NCBI GenBank assembly: GCA_025361385.1
Contig: JANYAJ010000111.1
Coordinates: 1 to 12,279 of the forward strand
Source: Nitrospira sp.
GTDB lineage: Bacteria > Nitrospirota > Nitrospiria > Nitrospirales > Nitrospiraceae
DNA length: 12,279 bases
Direction: 5' to 3'
In this document: positions 1-7,100 of the stretch, piece after piece
Layout: the number at the start of each line of letters is the position of its first letter
Numbering within the stretch: position 1 is the stretch's first letter
Program-made: the position numbers and the translations under genes
The notes under the pieces: generated by a model
Database searches by the model: none
Told to the model about the DNA's origin: nothing
What the model saw: only the letters and a program-made list of their open reading frames with translations

Positions 1-646
1 AGCGCTGCTCAAAATCTCGGTGATTGCCGCCATTGGGGTGTTCGTTCTTCGAGGGGAAATGGGACGACTCCCGGAACTCGTGGAATATGACATCTGGGGG
101 CTGCTGACTGTCATGGGATGGCTGACGCTGAAAGTCGCTGCCTCGGTGACTGGCGCGTTCGTCGTGGTCGCAGGAGCCGACTATTTCTATCAACGGTTTG
201 AATGGGAACGTTCGTTGCGGATGTCCCATGCCGAGGTGAAGGAAGAACATCGCAGTTCGGAAGGCGACCCGCAGATCAAGAGCCGCGTGCGGAGCATGCA
301 GCGGGAGATGATGAAGAAACGCATGATGGCCGCAGTCCCGACCGCGGATGTCGTCGTGACCAACCCGACGCACTTGGCCGTTGCGCTGAAATACGATACC
401 GCGAGGTCTGGCGCTCCCATCGTCGTGGCCAAAGGGGCGGGCTTTCTCGCTGAACGGATTCGGGAAGTGGCCCGGCAGCATGGCGTGTCGGTGATCGAAA
501 ATAAGTTCGTCGCCCGTACGCTCTACAAGCTCGTAGAGGTCGGCAAGGAGATACCCGCCAATCTCTATCTGGCGGTCGCAGAAATTCTGGCATTTGTCTA
601 TCGCACCCGCGGTTTCACACCAAAACAGAGCCCAGGTAAGGTGTAA
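1..646 (+). CDS. flhB: Flagellar export switch protein FlhB, C-terminal part (5' end outside window)
   Basis: This is the C-terminal part of FlhB, the inner-membrane component of the flagellar type III export gate that switches substrate specificity from rod/hook to filament proteins. The frame is open from base 2, so the gene begins upstream of the window and about 214 codons are visible. The first part is hydrophobic, with two likely membrane segments (about bases 20-60 and 105-190). A charged linker (RMSHAEVKEEHRS) leads into the cytoplasmic domain. The self-cleavage motif NPTH is intact at bases 362-373; in the family, cleavage between N and P triggers the switch. The following segment, including HLAVALKYD, is typical of FlhB/YscU proteins. 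The stop is only 5 nt before flhA, which indicates co-transcription. Identification is secure; the internal GTG at base 20 should not be taken as the start. Confidence 0.96.
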   Translation, partial: ALLKISVIAAIGVFVLRGEMGRLPELVEYDIWGLLTVMGWLTLKVAASVTGAFVVVAGADYFYQRFEWERSLRMSHAEVKEEHRSSEGDPQIKSRVRSMQREMMKKRMMAAVPTADVVVTNPTHLAVALKYDTARSGAPIVVAKGAGFLAERIREVARQHGVSVIENKFVARTLYKLVEVGKEIPANLYLAVAEILAFVYRTRGFTPKQSPGKV

Positions 647-651
647 ATTAT

Positions 652-2778
652 ATGGCTGCTCACACGTCGATACAGGCAACGGCTCCGATCCTCACACCGC
701 AGTCGATCATCAAACACCCGGACATTATGTTGTCCTTGGGGGTGGTGTCGGTGATCATGGTCATGCTGTTGCCGCTGCCAAGATTTCTTCTCGACCTCCT
801 CCTGGCTTTCAATATTACCGTGTCGGTCATCATCCTGCTTGTGGGCTTGCAAGTGCGGCGGCCGATCGAATTCTCGGCGTTTCCGTCCGTGCTGCTGATG
901 GTCACGCTGCTTCGTCTCGCGCTGAATATCGCCTCAACCCGTCTCATTCTGTTGCACGGCAACGAAGGGGCCGGAGCGGCGGGAGAGGTCATTCGGGCGT
1001 TCGGGAATTTCGTGGTCGGCGGAAACTACACGGTCGGTCTTGTGATCTTTGCGATCTTGGTCATCATCAATTTTGTCGTCGTGACGAAAGGCGCCGGGCG
1101 CGTGGCCGAAGTGGCCGCGCGGTTTACGTTGGACGCGATGCCGGGCAAGCAGATGAGTATCGATGCGGACTTAAATGCCGGGTTGATCAATGAGACGGAA
1201 GCGAGACGCCGCCGCCGTGAAATTGCGGAAGAGGCCGATTTCTACGGATCCATGGACGGCGCCAGCAAGTTCGTTCGTGGCGATGCCACAGCGGCGGTCA
1301 TCATCGTATTCGTGAACATTTTGGGCGGATTGACGATCGGCGTCTTGCAGCAGGGCATGAGTCCCGGTCTGGCCGCGCAGACCTATACGTTGTTGACGGT
1401 GGGTGAGGGACTGGTCGCACAGATCCCCGCGCTGATTGTGTCGACCGCGGCGGGCATCATTGTGACGCGCGCCGCGTCCGACGGCGACCTCGGCACCGAT
1501 ATTATTGGGCAAGTCCTGGTGTCGCCCAAAGCGGTGGGGACCGCCGCCGGGATTTTGCTGGCCCTCGGCCTGATTCCTGGCCTGCCCCACCTGGCATTTC
1601 TTGGCTTGGGTGGCGCTGCCGCGTATTTGGCCTACCGGCTCTCTCAGCAGAACGAGCAAGCGACGCCGTCAACGCCGGCCCCGGCTATGGCTGCGGCCGC
1701 GGCTGCGAAATCTGAAGAGGCGGCATCTCACGTCGCTCCCCTCGACTTGATGGAAGTCCAGGTGGGATATGGCCTGATCGGTATGGTTGAAGGCACGCAT
1801 GGGACAGCGCTGCTGGAGCGTATCAAAGGTTTGCGGAAACAGTTTGCCGAGACGATGGGCTTTCTCCTTCCGCCGATCCATATTCGCGACAATCTGCAAC
1901 TCCGTCCCAACGAGTATGCCGTCATGCTGAAGGGGGTGGAGCTGTCCAAGTCCGAGGTGCTGCCGTCGCATGTCCTGGCGATCGATCCAGGGACGGCGCA
2001 GCGTGGCGCCATCCAGGGTGTGGCGACCAAGGAGCCGGCCTTCGGGTTGCCCGCATTATGGGTACCGGAGTCGATGCGTGAGCAAGCACAATTGGCCGGC
2101 TATACCGTTGTCGATGCCAGCTCGGCCATCGCGACCCATCTGTCTGAAATTATCAAGCGTCACGGCCATGAATTATTGGGACGGCAGGAGGTGCAGGCCC
2201 TGTTGGACGAGACGGCCAAGGCGCATCCCAGACTCGTCGAGGAATTGATTCCCACGTTACTGCCGCTGGGCTCGGTGGTGCGCATTCTGGGGAACTTGCT
2301 GCGTGAAGGGATTCCAATTCGTGATCTGCGTTCCGTCCTTGAAGCGATTGCCGATCATGCGAGCTCGACGAAGGATCCTGAATTGCTCACGGAAATCGCG
2401 CGGCAAGCATTGTCACGAACCATTACGCGCCAGCATCAAGCCCCGGACGGCACGTTGCCTGTCATCACATTGGATCCGCGCTTAGATCGGTCGCTCAGTG
2501 AACAGGTCGCGGCGCTTCCGCAGGGGGGCATGCTGAATTTGGATCCGAATACGTCCCAGAAGTTGTTGACGGCGTTGAAACAGGCGGCGGAACGGGTCGC
2601 GGCGCGTGGCCAGCAGCCGGTGGTGCTTTGCTCCCCGGCGTTGCGGCGCCATATCCGTCGTTTGACCGATCGGATTCTGCGTACGGTGCCGGTGTTGGGT
2701 CTCAATGAAATCGATGCGATGGTCCAGCTTCAATCGCTGGATACGATCAGGCTGGATGTCGAACTCCCACGATTGTGA
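652..2778 (+). CDS. flhA: Flagellar export gate protein FlhA
   Basis: FlhA (708 aa, normal family length) forms the nonameric export gate ring in the flagellar basal body and couples proton flow to protein export. The N-terminal half carries about eight hydrophobic segments between residues 25 and 330. The FHIPEP family signature is clear at about residues 148-173 (AEVAARF and LDAMPGKQMSIDAD), and the conserved FVRGD acidic site follows at 207-211; the corresponding Asp is important for proton coupling in Salmonella. An Ala/Pro-rich linker (about 337-360) leads to the cytoplasmic domain (about 362-708), which docks export substrates and chaperones. The ATG at 652 is preceded by AAGGTG at a suitable distance and starts just before the first membrane segment. 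flhA lies 5 nt after flhB and 8 nt before flhF, so all three are likely in one operon. Confidence 0.98.
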   Translation: MAAHTSIQATAPILTPQSIIKHPDIMLSLGVVSVIMVMLLPLPRFLLDLLLAFNITVSVIILLVGLQVRRPIEFSAFPSVLLMVTLLRLALNIASTRLILLHGNEGAGAAGEVIRAFGNFVVGGNYTVGLVIFAILVIINFVVVTKGAGRVAEVAARFTLDAMPGKQMSIDADLNAGLINETEARRRRREIAEEADFYGSMDGASKFVRGDATAAVIIVFVNILGGLTIGVLQQGMSPGLAAQTYTLLTVGEGLVAQIPALIVSTAAGIIVTRAASDGDLGTDIIGQVLVSPKAVGTAAGILLALGLIPGLPHLAFLGLGGAAAYLAYRLSQQNEQATPSTPAPAMAAAAAAKSEEAASHVAPLDLMEVQVGYGLIGMVEGTHGTALLERIKGLRKQFAETMGFLLPPIHIRDNLQLRPNEYAVMLKGVELSKSEVLPSHVLAIDPGTAQRGAIQGVATKEPAFGLPALWVPESMREQAQLAGYTVVDASSAIATHLSEIIKRHGHELLGRQEVQALLDETAKAHPRLVEELIPTLLPLGSVVRILGNLLREGIPIRDLRSVLEAIADHASSTKDPELLTEIARQALSRTITRQHQAPDGTLPVITLDPRLDRSLSEQVAALPQGGMLNLDPNTSQKLLTALKQAAERVAARGQQPVVLCSPALRRHIRRLTDRILRTVPVLGLNEIDAMVQLQSLDTIRLDVELPRL

Positions 2779-2786
2779 GGTGAGCC

Positions 2787-4151
2787 ATGAAAGTGAAGTT
2801 GTTTCACGCTGAAACCATGCACGAGGCCATCCGCGACATTAAGGCAGAGCTGGGGCCTGATGCGATCATCCTGTCGACGAAACGCGTGCGCCAGGGGAGT
2901 TTGCCCTTCGGATTATTTGGCAAACCGTTGCTGGAAGTGACGGCGGCGACCGATCGCGACGCGAAGGAGTTTGCGCCGATCCCTCAGCCGACTATTCCGG
3001 TACAACGGCAGGAAGCGCGGCCGGTTACGCCTACCCCTCCGGCGACACCGGAGCCCGCTCCTCTGTTTCAGGACACTCTGAGCGCATTACTCCGTCGTTC
3101 CACCACGGCCCAGCCCCGCGCCGAGGCGGCCTCTGTGCCGTCACCGATTGCGACTCCGCTTCCGCGGGTGAAGCCGACGGAACGAGTCCATCGATTGAAG
3201 CAGGATCTCCGAGAGCTGCATCAGCGCCTGACGACGTCGTTGCCCGATGATGCGCCGACTGGAGGCGCAGGATTTCCCGCTCCTATCGCACGGGCCTGCC
3301 GTCAGTTGATCGACCAAGGCCTGCGCCCCGCCAGCGCTGAGAACCTCTGCCTTGCGCTTCGCCGCCGGCTTGCGTCGGAGACGGCCCTGACAGATGGCGC
3401 GATTCAGGAGACGCTGCATCGGCTCCTTGAGGAAGCCATTCGGGGCAGCGGGCCGCTCTTGAGCCCGGGGGATAATTACAATGTCGCCATGTTTGTCGGC
3501 CCAAGCGGAGTCGGCAAGACCACGGCGATCGTGAAACTCGCCACACACTACCGTCTGGAGGAGCATAAGTCAGTCGTGTTGATCACCTTGGATACCTGCC
3601 GTACCGCGGCGGTTGAACATCTTCGTATGTATGCCGATGTGTTAGGCGTGACGCTTGAGACCGCGCAGACCACGGCTGACGTGATGGATGGCATTCGCCG
3701 TCATCGCGAGGCGAATCTTATTCTCATCGATACCCCGGGGTTTGGCGCGAATGAGACGGCACGGCTGGCTCATCTTGGCGGGCTCAAAGACTCGTATGGA
3801 CCGATCGAGACACATCTCGTCCTTTCCGCCTGCACCAGGATGCAGGATCTCCGTCGCACGGTGGCGCGGTATGACGTCTGTGCGCCGACCCGGTTGCTTT
3901 TTACCAAGCTGGACGAGACAGCTGAATACGGAAATCTCTTCGAACTGGCCTACCAAACGACCTTGCCCCTCTCGTATTGGGGGATTGGTCAGCAAGTGCC
4001 GGAAGATCTCGAGCTGGCGCAACCGGGACGGTTGGCCGATTTGTTGCTCGAGCGTGGTTCTGTTCACGTCACATCACCAGACCTCTCGTCACCCCGTGGA
4101 TGCGACAGTCTCGCTTCCCTCGGCGGCACGACGCCACAACACGCGCAGTAG
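2787..4151 (+). CDS. flhF: Flagellar placement SRP-type GTPase FlhF
   Basis: FlhF (454 aa) is an SRP-family GTPase that sets the site and number of flagella, usually at a cell pole, acting with FlhG. The N-terminal B domain (residues 1-55) is typical. A Pro-rich linker (about 64-130) follows, then the N and G domains. Visible G motifs are the P-loop GPSGVGKT (238-245), DTCR (269-272), DTPG (315-318), TKLDE (373-377) and the closing GQQVPEDL (401-408). Two differ from common family forms: DTCRTAAVEHL where DTYR-type sequences are usual, and DTPGF where DTAG is common. A tail of about 30 residues after the G domain (425-454) looks unstructured. A GAGGTGAG site just upstream supports the ATG at 2787. 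flhG follows 12 nt downstream, as in most polar flagellates. Confidence 0.97.
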   Translation: MKVKLFHAETMHEAIRDIKAELGPDAIILSTKRVRQGSLPFGLFGKPLLEVTAATDRDAKEFAPIPQPTIPVQRQEARPVTPTPPATPEPAPLFQDTLSALLRRSTTAQPRAEAASVPSPIATPLPRVKPTERVHRLKQDLRELHQRLTTSLPDDAPTGGAGFPAPIARACRQLIDQGLRPASAENLCLALRRRLASETALTDGAIQETLHRLLEEAIRGSGPLLSPGDNYNVAMFVGPSGVGKTTAIVKLATHYRLEEHKSVVLITLDTCRTAAVEHLRMYADVLGVTLETAQTTADVMDGIRRHREANLILIDTPGFGANETARLAHLGGLKDSYGPIETHLVLSACTRMQDLRRTVARYDVCAPTRLLFTKLDETAEYGNLFELAYQTTLPLSYWGIGQQVPEDLELAQPGRLADLLLERGSVHVTSPDLSSPRGCDSLASLGGTTPQHAQ

Positions 4152-4163
4152 GGAGGCTCCCGC

Positions 4164-5024
4164 ATGAAGTATATGCTGAGTACAAAGGACACCGCGAAAC
4201 CAATGATCGGTCGTGAAAGTTCATACACCCATGTGATTACGGTCACGAGCGGAAAGGGTGGGGTCGGGAAGACCAATGTGGTCGCCAATCTTGCCGTGGC
4301 ATTGTCGCGAGCCGGCAAAGAAGTACTGGTGCTGGATGCTGATTTGGGATTGGGCAATATCGATGTGCTCTTAGGGCTGGTGCCTCGGTATACGTTGGAA
4401 CATGTGCTGGCCGGTTCCCACCACTTGTCCGATATCGTCATCCCCGGTCCCGCCGGCATCCAGGTGCTGCCGGCTAGCTCCGGCCTGCCACAACTCACAT
4501 CCTTAAGCGATGCGCAGCAACTGCTGCTGCAAAGCGAGCTGGAAGAGGTGGCAAAAACGGTGGACGTGCTGTTGATCGATACCGGAGCAGGGATTTCTCC
4601 CAATGTGACCTATTTCGCTTCTGCGGCTCAGGAAACGGTCGTGGTGATTTCGCCGGAACCGACGTCCCTGACTGACGCCTATGCGCTCATCAAAGTCCTC
4701 TGTCGGCAGCATCGGGAACGTCGATTTAAAGTGTTGGTCAACATGGTGAAGAGTCAACGCGACGCGACACAGACATTCCGGAAGCTCGATGCAGCCGCGG
4801 ACCGTTTCCTGCATATCAATCTGGAGTACATGGGGTATATCCCGCTCGATGATTATCTGCCGATGGCGGTTCTTCAGCAGAAGGCGGTGACAGAATGCTT
4901 TCCTCATTCGCCTTCTAGCCGAGCGTTCGTCCAGCTTGCGGGGCAGATCGCAGAATGGCCCGTGCCTCAACTGCCGAAGAGTACCGTGCAGTTCTTGTGG
5001 CGCCAATTGATCCACACGGCCTAG
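4164..5024 (+). CDS. flhG: MinD-like ATPase FlhG (FleN/YlxH), flagellar number regulator
   Basis: FlhG (286 aa) is a MinD/ParA-type ATPase that limits flagellar number and stimulates the FlhF GTPase. The deviant Walker A motif KGGVGKT is at residues 31-37, including the signature lysine, with LDADLGLGNIDVLLG at 57-71 and the DTGAG switch motif at 139-143. The C-terminus (about 273-283, STVQFLWRQLI) can form an amphipathic helix like the membrane-targeting sequence of MinD and FlhG. The short N-terminal extension lacks the DQAxxLR activation helix seen in Bacillus-type FlhG, so it is closer to FleN of Pseudomonas. GGGAGG at about 4151-4156 favours the ATG at 4164, though Met codons at residues 4 and 14 are possible starts. 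It follows flhF by 12 nt, and the fliA leader region starts at its stop. Confidence 0.96.
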   Translation: MKYMLSTKDTAKPMIGRESSYTHVITVTSGKGGVGKTNVVANLAVALSRAGKEVLVLDADLGLGNIDVLLGLVPRYTLEHVLAGSHHLSDIVIPGPAGIQVLPASSGLPQLTSLSDAQQLLLQSELEEVAKTVDVLLIDTGAGISPNVTYFASAAQETVVVISPEPTSLTDAYALIKVLCRQHRERRFKVLVNMVKSQRDATQTFRKLDAAADRFLHINLEYMGYIPLDDYLPMAVLQQKAVTECFPHSPSSRAFVQLAGQIAEWPVPQLPKSTVQFLWRQLIHTA

Positions 5025-5034
5025 AGGTAGGTCC

Positions 5035-5064
5035 ATGGTGATACGAACACAGAAAGCATACTGA
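5035..5064 (+). CDS. Putative nine-codon leader ORF coupled to fliA
   Basis: A nine-codon frame (MVIRTQKAY, stop TGA at 5062-5064) begins 11 nt after the flhG stop. The best Shine-Dalgarno sequence in the spacer, AGAGGTAGG at 5023-5031, is at the right distance for this ATG. The fliA ATG at 5064 has only a weak AGAAAG-like site of its own. The stop overlaps the fliA start (TGATG), the classic arrangement for translational coupling. Inference: ribosomes load at the leader and reinitiate at fliA. It could also be fortuitous; no peptide function is proposed. Confidence 0.4.
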   Translation: MVIRTQKAY

Positions 5065-5816
5065 TGATGAACAATATTGCGACACAACCAAGTCCAGCGG
5101 TCGGCCCTGCGCTCGAAGCGCAACGCGAACGGATCATTAAAGAGTTCGCGCATATCGTGAAAGCGATGGCCCATCGTCTGGCCTTCCGACTGCCTGCCTA
5201 TATGGATGCGGAAGACCTCGTGTCGGTCGGCGTCATTGGATTGATGGATGCGATGGACAAGTATGACCCCACTCGGGAGGCCAAGTTTAAAACCTATGCC
5301 GAGTTTCGCATCCGGGGGGCTATGCTGGATGAAATTCGCTCCATGGACTGGATCCCTCGTTCGGTGCATGAGCGGGTTTCGTTGTTACAACGCACGCATA
5401 CCGAGTTGATGAACCGGCTCGGCCGGCCCCCGACAGATGAGGAAGTGGCGACAGAATTAAAGATGACGCAAGCCGAACTCGACGAGTTTCTGTCGCGCGC
5501 CCGGGGCGCTATCCTGGTGAGCCTGGACGATATTCAGGTCAACGAGCCGAACGGGCAGAAGATTCTCACGATGCTCGCCGACACACATCAACCGGATGCT
5601 CTCGCGACGATTCTCGGTGAGCGGGAACGGACGGCAGTGACGAATGCGATTCAGCAATTGCCGGAGAAGGAACGTCTCGTGCTCACGCTGTACTACTACG
5701 AAGAGTTAACGATGAAGGAAATCGGCCGCGTTCTGAAAGTCACGGAATCTCGAGTCTGTCAGATCCATACCAAAGCGGTCTTGCACCTCAAGGGAAGCCT
5801 GCACGTGCTGCAATGA
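5064..5816 (+). CDS. fliA: Flagellar RNA polymerase sigma factor FliA (sigma-28)
   Basis: FliA (250 aa) is the sigma factor for late flagellar genes, including filament and chemotaxis genes, and is held inactive by FlgM until the hook-basal body is complete. Region 2 spans about residues 24-97, with the typical DLVSVGVIGLMDAMDKYDP and FRIRGAMLDEIR-type sequences and then DWIPRSV. Region 3 covers about 103-160. Region 4 (about 188-245) holds the helix-turn-helix (TMKEIGRVLKVTESRVCQIH) that reads the -35 element. The earliest in-frame ATG is at 5064, directly followed by a second ATG at 5067; no ATG/GTG/TTG start lies between these and the in-frame stop at 5028. The start overlaps the stop of a short upstream frame, suggesting coupled translation. 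Its antagonist is probably encoded at the other end of the window (12251 onward). Confidence 0.97.
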   Translation: MMNNIATQPSPAVGPALEAQRERIIKEFAHIVKAMAHRLAFRLPAYMDAEDLVSVGVIGLMDAMDKYDPTREAKFKTYAEFRIRGAMLDEIRSMDWIPRSVHERVSLLQRTHTELMNRLGRPPTDEEVATELKMTQAELDEFLSRARGAILVSLDDIQVNEPNGQKILTMLADTHQPDALATILGERERTAVTNAIQQLPEKERLVLTLYYYEELTMKEIGRVLKVTESRVCQIHTKAVLHLKGSLHVLQ

Positions 5817-5898
5817 GTGCGCAGGATCCCGCTCCCCTGAGCCGACGACACGGATGTTCCTGCCGTGGCGGGAGCGTGGGGGAGCCGTGGAGCTCGTT

Positions 5899-5914
5899 TG
5901 GCGCCGCTGCTGCT
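5899..5914 (+). promoter_or_regulatory. Weak candidate sigma-54 promoter before the pseudo-GGDEF gene
   Basis: TTGGCGCC followed by CTGCT keeps the GG and GC pairs at the required 10-nt separation (GG 5900-5901, GC 5912-5913) but departs from the consensus at several other positions. The predicted transcription start would be near 5925, leaving an 80-nt leader. In GC-rich DNA such a match is easily found by chance, so this is only a candidate. Confidence 0.25.
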
Positions 5915-5964
5915 CATTGTTCTGTATCCTTCGATCCTCAAGTCCTTCCCGCCATCAACCGAAA

Positions 5965-5994
5965 CAGTCAGTGGTAAATCTCTCACATTGACTG
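5965..5994 (+). repeat. Inverted repeat upstream of the pseudo-GGDEF gene
   Basis: CAGTCAGTG (5965-5973) and CATTGACTG (5986-5994) form a dyad matching at 8 of 9 positions, separated by 12 nt, ending 13 nt before the GTG start. It could be an operator for a dimeric regulator or an RNA hairpin just upstream of the ribosome binding site. No run of T follows, so it is not an intrinsic terminator of fliA. The rest of the 5817-6007 spacer shows nothing else I can support. Confidence 0.35.
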
Positions 5995-6007
5995 GTTCCG
6001 GGAGTCC

Positions 6008-6787
6008 GTGACGACCCTCATGGCACATGAGCTTGCATACATTGGATCGTTCTCTACGGCCTTGAATGCCATGATGTCAGGCGCGGGAGAAGCCACGATG
6101 GCGCTGTCTCCTCTTCCAAGTCTCATCGGGCTCTGCTTGCTCGGTCTCCTGATCTTTGGAGGCCTGTGGTTCAGGGGACTGCGTCCGCATGGATTCCGCC
6201 GAAGTGCGCCCAGGGACAGTGTTCCCGAGGTGGCGGCCTATGATTACGTGACAGGATTACCTACCAGGCGATTATTCGAAACCTTACTCGATCAAGCGGT
6301 CGGTCGCGCTGCCAAAACCGGTCGCCCCCTCACGGTGCTCGTTGTGGAGCTGGAACATTTCCGGATGGTGGCAGAGAGTCAAGGCCAGGCCAATAGTAAT
6401 GTGCTCGTGCGCGTGCAGGCTGCCAGGGTAAAGGGTGTTCTGCGCTCGATGGACACGGTCGCGCGGCTGACCCCGGACCAATTCGCCGTGATTGCCGACA
6501 ATCTCACGTCCCATCAAGAGGTTTCTGGGATTGTGGAAAAACTGCAGGCGACGGTCGGGCTACCGCTCACCTTGGACGGCCATGAGTTGTTCCTGACGTG
6601 CCGCATCGGCATCGCACGGTATCCAGATGATGCGACGGAACACGAGGGCTTGATCGCACAGGCCTTGCGGGCCGTGAAGCATGCAAAATCCCACGGGCAG
6701 GCCGTACGGTTTTCCTCGTCTGAGACCCATTCACCCGCTCATGAGTCTGCGCAGCCAGCGACCTCGTTCGCCGATCTTCTCCCGTAA
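6008..6787 (+). CDS. Membrane-anchored degenerate GGDEF-domain protein
   Basis: This 259-residue protein has one transmembrane segment (about 37-55) and a GGDEF-fold domain (about 78-236). The family landmarks are present: VTGLPTRRLF (81-90), VARL before the active site, GIARYPDDA (201-209) and the late AKSHG (226-230). The signature GGDEF is replaced by TPDQF (155-159), and the two metal-binding Asp positions of the DxD-type strand read ELE (114-116). Diguanylate cyclase activity is therefore unlikely. The product-binding inhibitory site RxxD is kept as RSMD (146-149), exactly five residues before the degenerate motif, so it may bind c-di-GMP as a receptor (inference). The GTG at 6008 is the earliest possible start; GGGAG at 6000-6004 is rather close to it, and ATG at 6020 is an alternative. 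Its position after fliA suggests a motility-related role. Confidence 0.85.
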   Translation: MTTLMAHELAYIGSFSTALNAMMSGAGEATMALSPLPSLIGLCLLGLLIFGGLWFRGLRPHGFRRSAPRDSVPEVAAYDYVTGLPTRRLFETLLDQAVGRAAKTGRPLTVLVVELEHFRMVAESQGQANSNVLVRVQAARVKGVLRSMDTVARLTPDQFAVIADNLTSHQEVSGIVEKLQATVGLPLTLDGHELFLTCRIGIARYPDDATEHEGLIAQALRAVKHAKSHGQAVRFSSSETHSPAHESAQPATSFADLLP

Positions 6788-6817
6788 TCATCCGAATTCC
6801 AGAGCGCCTCCCAACCT

Positions 6818-6845
6818 CAGCACTCAGTGCCCAGCACTCGGCACT
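6818..6845. repeat. Four heptamer tandem repeats, consensus CAGCACT
   Basis: The units CAGCACT, CAGTGCC, CAGCACT and CGGCACT follow each other in exact 7-nt register. Units 1 and 3 are identical. The second unit is partly the inverse of the others, so AGTGC and GCACT can pair across a 3-nt loop. The array resembles short intergenic low-complexity repeats of Nitrospira-like genomes (from memory, not checked). Confidence 0.6.
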
Positions 6846-7044
6846 CGAACCTCCCGGTACCTCTTTCTTGCCCTGTTCGACCAGCGATATTTTTCCTACT
6901 CCGGCAGCTTCTTCCTAGTTCGTTGCGCCCCTGCTCATTTTCACCGCTCGATCACAGGTCGATACAGATTGCCGGTGTGGCTCAGTTGCCTGCTGATCCA
7001 GGATTTTCACGTGGACGGTCCGGCTCATATTCATGGCATCAGCC

Positions 7045-7061
7045 TTGGCATGCATGTTGCG
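7045..7061 (+). promoter_or_regulatory. Sigma-54 (RpoN) promoter for the flgF operon
   Basis: TTGGCAT, five bases, then TTGCG matches the sigma-54 consensus (TGGCAC-N5-TTGCW) closely. The invariant GG (7047-7048) and GC (7059-7060) are separated by exactly 10 nt. The transcription start would be near 7072, about 29 nt before the flgF ATG, with AAGGAG at 7087-7092 as ribosome binding site. Sigma-54 control of rod and ring genes is common in polar flagellates, usually with a FleQ/FlrC-type activator. No such activator gene is in this window. Confidence 0.75.
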
Positions 7062-7100
7062 ATATGACCTGGTGTCAACGTCACGCAAGGAGCAACAGAA

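Larger units (their letters stand above)
6788..7100 (+). other. 313-nt non-coding spacer before flgF
   Basis: No convincing gene is seen here on either strand. The first 110 nt are pyrimidine-rich and hold a heptamer repeat. A pair of TCGAT-containing direct repeats lies near 6948-6967, and a strong sigma-54 promoter motif near 7046. No clear intrinsic terminator (stable stem plus T run) is visible after the preceding gene, although a TTTTT occurs near 6890 without a good stem. Open frames that cross this region lack a ribosome binding site and family resemblance. Confidence 0.7.

Noticed and set aside
594..1193. 199-codon + strand frame overlapping flhB and flhA
   Set aside because: Wrong frame of two certain genes; rich in Arg/Gly/His as expected for a shifted frame.
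4503..5369. 288-codon open frame on the minus strand
   Set aside because: It lies antisense to flhG and fliA, both certain by their motifs; the translation has no recognisable family features and comes from GC-rich codon bias.
5798..5824. CCTGC/GCAGG stem at the end of fliA as a terminator
   Set aside because: The stem is short, with a GC-rich loop, and no T run follows.
5831..5875. GCTCCC/GGGAGC inverted repeat after fliA
   Set aside because: Only six pairs with a loop of 33 nt and no T run; expected by chance in GC-rich DNA.
6764..6775. GCCGAT as a sigma-28 -10 element
   Set aside because: No TAAA-type -35 at the proper distance; no convincing FliA-dependent promoter is found in the window.
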